Shown here: piece after piece, positions 61,425 to 64,000 of the stretch
How the letters are laid out: each line of letters begins with the position of its first letter
Numbering within the stretch: the first letter of the stretch is position 1
DNA from: Calditrichia bacterium
GTDB lineage: Bacteria > Calditrichota > Calditrichia > RBG-13-44-9 > J075
Direction: 5' to 3'
Length of the DNA stretch: 64,000 nucleotides
Assembly (NCBI GenBank): GCA_028284445.1
Contig: JANQRS010000015.1
Span: 1-64,000 of the forward strand
Notes under the pieces: model-generated
Told to the model about the DNA's origin: nothing
Database searches by the model: none
What the model saw: only the letters and a program-made list of their open reading frames with translations
Translations under genes and position numbers: made by a program

Positions 61425-61615
61425 TACTGATTCCTTTCCATAAACAAAATTTTTCTAATTAATGATGTCGAAAGGACTCTTTCTTTCTTACGATTGTTCG
61501 CTTCCGAAAACCAGAGTGCAACTGCTTCATAAAAGGAGACCGGTCGCTGCAATTCCCTTTTCTTCGTTTCCTGAAACGCCAAAATCCTTTTAAGCCTTTC
61601 ATTAGATCTCACCAT
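61424..61615 (-). CDS. Small basic protein with EAxxxWF motif (copy 2)
   Basis: A 63-residue basic, helical protein (VRSNERLKRILAFQETKKRE) sharing the PVSFYEAVALWF block with its downstream neighbour. The start at 61615 has AAAGGAG eight bases upstream; an in-frame ATG at 61636 lacks a site. The two genes overlap by one base and form a tiny operon. Its opposite charge to its neighbour (which is acidic) would allow the products to pair, but this is speculation. Function unknown. Confidence 0.58.
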   Translation of the reverse strand: MVRSNERLKRILAFQETKKRELQRPVSFYEAVALWFSEANNRKKERVLSTSLIRKILFMERNQ

Positions 61616-61636
61616 CCTGTGTACTCCTTTTGGCAT

Positions 61637-62037
61637 TTTTCTTGCAACAACAATGCCAAACTTGTTATTTATACTGAAATCAATTAGAAAAGTTGCAATA
61701 TCGCCAACATATTTATCGAAAATTCACTGTACGCATCAGATTTCCGACGCTTTTCAACTGTCGAGAAACGAGCAATTTGCGAAAAACTGTCTAAACCTGC
61801 GACAATTCGGCTATAGCTGCACGAAAAACGGTACAGTTTGTCCGCTGTCGCTGTCTAAAAATCGTACAAGATTCGAAATGGGTTGGTGGTTTGTTGTAAA
61901 AATTTTACAGCGGATACAAATCAGATGCTTTGACGAATATCAATTTCGCAGAGATTTCGCCAGGAATTCGCAAGATCGTAATTTCCGGCAAATTTTGTCG
62001 AATTCGGCGTTGAATTTTGTATACCAGGTTTGCAGGA
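61637..62037. other. AT-rich intergenic region, no gene seen
   Basis: This stretch upstream of the small-protein pair contains no convincing reading frame. It must hold the promoter of that pair. It has several short TCGAC/GTCGAA words, but I see no clear repeat or RNA. Confidence 0.4.
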
Positions 62038-62177
62038 ATGACCAATGACCAATGACCAATGACCAATGACCAATGACCAATGACCAATGACCAATGACCA
62101 ATGACCAATGAACAATGAACAATGAACAATGAACAATGAACAATGAACAATGAACAATGAACAATGAACAATGAACA
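62038..62177. repeat. Double heptamer array: (ATGACCA)10 then (ATGAACA)10
   Basis: Ten exact copies of ATGACCA (62038-62107) change abruptly into ten exact copies of ATGAACA (62108-62177). As the unit is 7 bp without stops on the minus strand, all three minus frames read through as repeated Phe-Ile-Val-His-Cys-Ser-Leu, giving false reading frames. Confidence 0.97.
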
Positions 62178-62353
62178 ATGACTGCGATTATAAAATAAGT
62201 TGCGACTGGAGATTGAAGACTTGAGATTGGGAAAGGTCCTCATCTAACGTTGCGATACGGCGGAGCCGTTTCATAGATCAGCCTCCTGGCGAACTTGGGG
62301 CTGTCCTATATCATCCCGCAAGCGGGATTCTCAAGGTGAAAAGAAACTATTTG

Positions 62354-62396
62354 TCATTCGACATTCGTCATTCGACATTCGTCATTTGTCATTCGT
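62354..62396. repeat. Tandem GTCATTCGACATTC words
   Basis: Two full copies of a 14-bp unit GTCATTCGACATTC, then GTCATTTGTCATTCG. They overlap the last codons of the methyltransferase gene. The complement resembles AATGACAAATG words in the 141-bp repeat at 48.3 kb. Confidence 0.85.
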
Positions 62397-63341
62397 TTTC
62401 TTTAGGACAACAACGTCTCGCACAATCGACTCGCTCATGCGATGCGGGGCGGAAAAATCCAGCAGTTGCAGACCCTGCGTTGTAAACACGTCAATCAAGT
62501 CCTCGCGCTTGGGCAGGTATCTGTTAAACGCCAAAACCATTGCCCCGCCAGGCTTCAGACTGTGTGACCACTCACTCGCCGCGGCTTTTAGAATTGCCAA
62601 AGGATTGCGGGTCTTATGCGTGGTATGATGTTGAATGCCGTATGGCAAATCGCTGATAATAAGCTGGAATTTCTCGTCGTTCAACAGTTGACATGCATCG
62701 CTAGTATCCCCATTTATAAGCCGCATCGAGGTATTCTCTGCACTGAACTCCAGGAACTTGCCGATTTCCTTTTTCTTTGCTTTCGCCCCGACAAAACCTT
62801 CTGTTAGCTGGTGCTTTTGGCGGTGCACCTTGCACCATTTCTTAATCATCTGGCGAACATCAGCGAGGGCACGGGGATCTTGTTCAATGCCTTTCGATTT
62901 GATGCCGTATCGCATTGCCCAGAAAAGCGTGGTCGCCCGACCGCACATCGGGTCCAATAATTTTACATCCGCTATTGATCGATAGTCTATGCACATCAAT
63001 CCGATGTTAATCAGCAACTGTGTCAGGGTCTCGTTGGTTTTGCCGCGGAATTTCGCACCAAAGACAAAATCTTCATGCAGGTTAAATGCAGGCCGTTTGT
63101 CGAGAGGGGTTAGGCGGCCATCCTGGCGTTCAAAGACACCCTGCACGAAGGAAAGGGAGGTCAAAACAGACAGCAAATCTTCGCCAGCCTTGATGTCGAA
63201 GAAGTCCATTGCGCCGATGGGGCGATGCAGAATAGCTTCATCACCGATCAGCCACTGCAGTTCCGCCCTGGCAACATCCAGATAATCGTTGAAATATGCA
63301 CTCCTCGCCCGTTGAGAAATAAGCAATGAATAGTGTTTCAT
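62382..63341 (-). CDS. TRM11/UPF0020-like RNA methyltransferase
   Basis: A 319-residue SAM-dependent methyltransferase of the TRM11/RlmL-like group, which modify guanine N2 in tRNA or rRNA. KLLDPMCGRATTLFWAMRYG is the SAM-binding motif I, IEQDPRAL the acidic loop, and LIISDLPYGIQHH the catalytic DLPY (in place of DPPY). The N-terminal 100 residues form a THUMP-like or ferredoxin-like region with KFRGKTNETLTQLL. Its final codons (TNDK) lie in a dispersed tandem word, so the C-terminus may have been extended by repeat insertion. It is monocistronic. Confidence 0.85.
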   Translation of the reverse strand: MKHYSLLISQRARSAYFNDYLDVARAELQWLIGDEAILHRPIGAMDFFDIKAGEDLLSVLTSLSFVQGVFERQDGRLTPLDKRPAFNLHEDFVFGAKFRGKTNETLTQLLINIGLMCIDYRSIADVKLLDPMCGRATTLFWAMRYGIKSKGIEQDPRALADVRQMIKKWCKVHRQKHQLTEGFVGAKAKKKEIGKFLEFSAENTSMRLINGDTSDACQLLNDEKFQLIISDLPYGIQHHTTHKTRNPLAILKAAASEWSHSLKPGGAMVLAFNRYLPKREDLIDVFTTQGLQLLDFSAPHRMSESIVRDVVVLKKTNDK

Positions 63342-63485
63342 GCGACTTAATTGCCCCGTGTGAATTCCCTATTATCGCAATGTACTGCGAATCCGGAAAT
63401 CGCACAATTCGCAAGAAATATTTCCATTCTGCGCGCGGCTAACATTGTTTGACTTTCTCGCCGAATGGCTTTAAGTTGCGACAGT

Positions 63486-64000
63486 ATGTCTGAGAAATCA
63501 CATAACACCCTGCCGCGAAATGCGGCGGTGGTTCTGGCCGCCAGCCTTATTACGGGAACAGTCTTCCTGATTTTCTCACTGTTCCACGTCGGCTCATATG
63601 GTTCCCAGGAGAGCGCGACAACCCGCATTTATTTTGCCGACAATATTTCCCCAGCCCATAACAGCCTTATTGAGAAATTCAACAAGCTTCACAAAGGCCG
63701 TATAGAAGTTGTTGCCGTTAATCTGCCTTTTTCGAAATTTAGCACAAACGAGCGCAAGGAGCTTTTGGCGCGCTCGCTGCGCAGCAAGAATGACCGACTG
63801 GACATCTTCGCGGTTGATCTGATTTGGGTGCATCGCTTTGCCCGTTGGGCACAGCCGCTTGATGCCTACCTGATGCCGCACGAGCGTAATGTCTTCCTCT
63901 CCCCCGCCCTCGTGTCCTGCTACTATGAGGAGCAGTTGGTTGCACTACCGCTCTACCTTGATGTCGGCGTCATGTACTATCGCGACGACCTGCTGCGCAA
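63486..64000 (+). CDS. Extracellular solute-binding protein (family 1), 5' part
   Basis: The reading frame is open to the right edge; 171 codons are visible and the gene is cut by the window. The product starts with a basic N-terminus and one membrane-spanning signal-anchor (VVLAASLITGTVFLIFSLFH), then reads RIYFADNISPAHNSLIEKFN, KHKGRIEVVAVNLPF-like strands, DRLDIFAVDLIWVHRFARWA and LVALPLYLDVGVMYYRDDLL. That pattern, early DxxW and a later LPLYxDVGxMYYRxDLL, is characteristic of sugar-binding proteins of ABC importers. No lipobox is seen. The promoter and partners are beyond the window or unseen. Confidence 0.82.
   Translation, partial: MSEKSHNTLPRNAAVVLAASLITGTVFLIFSLFHVGSYGSQESATTRIYFADNISPAHNSLIEKFNKLHKGRIEVVAVNLPFSKFSTNERKELLARSLRSKNDRLDIFAVDLIWVHRFARWAQPLDAYLMPHERNVFLSPALVSCYYEEQLVALPLYLDVGVMYYRDDLLR

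Noticed and set aside
61905..62243. Three overlapping minus-strand frames reading Phe-Ile-Val-His-Cys-Ser-Leu repeats
   Set aside because: They are a by-product of a stop-free 7-bp tandem array, which opens all three frames at once.
63347..63945. Minus-strand frames of 68-95 codons at the right edge
   Set aside because: They are antisense to the solute-binding protein gene that runs off the window.

Overview
The window is a contiguous stretch of a Gram-negative chromosome with mid-range GC. It most resembles a member of the FCB group (Calditrichota, candidate division KSB1 or a relative). This placement is inferred from gene content: three secreted proteins end in a type IX-like sorting tail (NPFNPSTT, then a short beta domain ending GIYFY), succinate dehydrogenase has a single fused cytochrome b subunit, signal peptides and lipoboxes are of the Gram-negative type, and there is an NtrYX-like pair beside sigma-54 activators. 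No rRNA is present, so the phylum is uncertain.

Layout. 0-13 kb: a four-helix-bundle (S23-like) gene beside an octamer array, an AraC regulator, glutamate dehydrogenase, the sdhCAB operon, secG, tRNA-Leu(GAG), tRNA-Ser(GCU), a CoA-type Nudix hydrolase, a TetR regulator, a YdeI-like protein and small secreted proteins. 13.5-27.9 kb: an island for salvage of peptidoglycan amino sugars. It holds a sodium:solute symporter, a GH3 NagZ-like/beta-lactamase-fold fusion lipoprotein, a BadF-type amino-sugar kinase, a DUF5009/COG4299 membrane protein, an AGCS symporter, a NamZ-like (DUF1343) lipoprotein, a GH20 hexosaminidase, an AraC regulator and the MurQ etherase. Together these could cut GlcNAc and MurNAc from muropeptides, import and phosphorylate them, and convert MurNAc-6-P to GlcNAc-6-P. 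A palindrome GCAATACTATATTGC occurs in two of its regulatory gaps and is a candidate shared operator.

28-46.7 kb: engB, trxA, rlpA, a long TPR lipoprotein (possibly PorW/SprE-like), a sirtuin, a DUF2752 protein, an MrfB-like exonuclease, an 8-repeat surface protein, then a long leftward operon: MrfA-like helicase, lipoprotein, GAF/sigma-54 activator, Ser/Thr kinase with PEGA domains, Kelch protein and DUF5683 protein. 47-58 kb: two hsp20 genes, a branched-chain aminotransferase with a sulfotransferase-like neighbour, an NtrC/NtrY-like pair with a membrane PP2C phosphatase, and groES-groEL under a CIRCE-like operator. 58-64 kb: a crotonase, a soluble histidine kinase, an orphan mannose-family PTS EIIB, YjbQ, two tiny related proteins, a TRM11-like methyltransferase, and the start of a solute-binding protein that runs off the right edge.

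Intergenic DNA is unusually rich in short tandem arrays (7-9 bp units), a 141-bp tandem repeat and dispersed G/C-run palindromes. These, more than any mobile element (none seen), mark the window. No CRISPR array, transposase or prophage gene was found.
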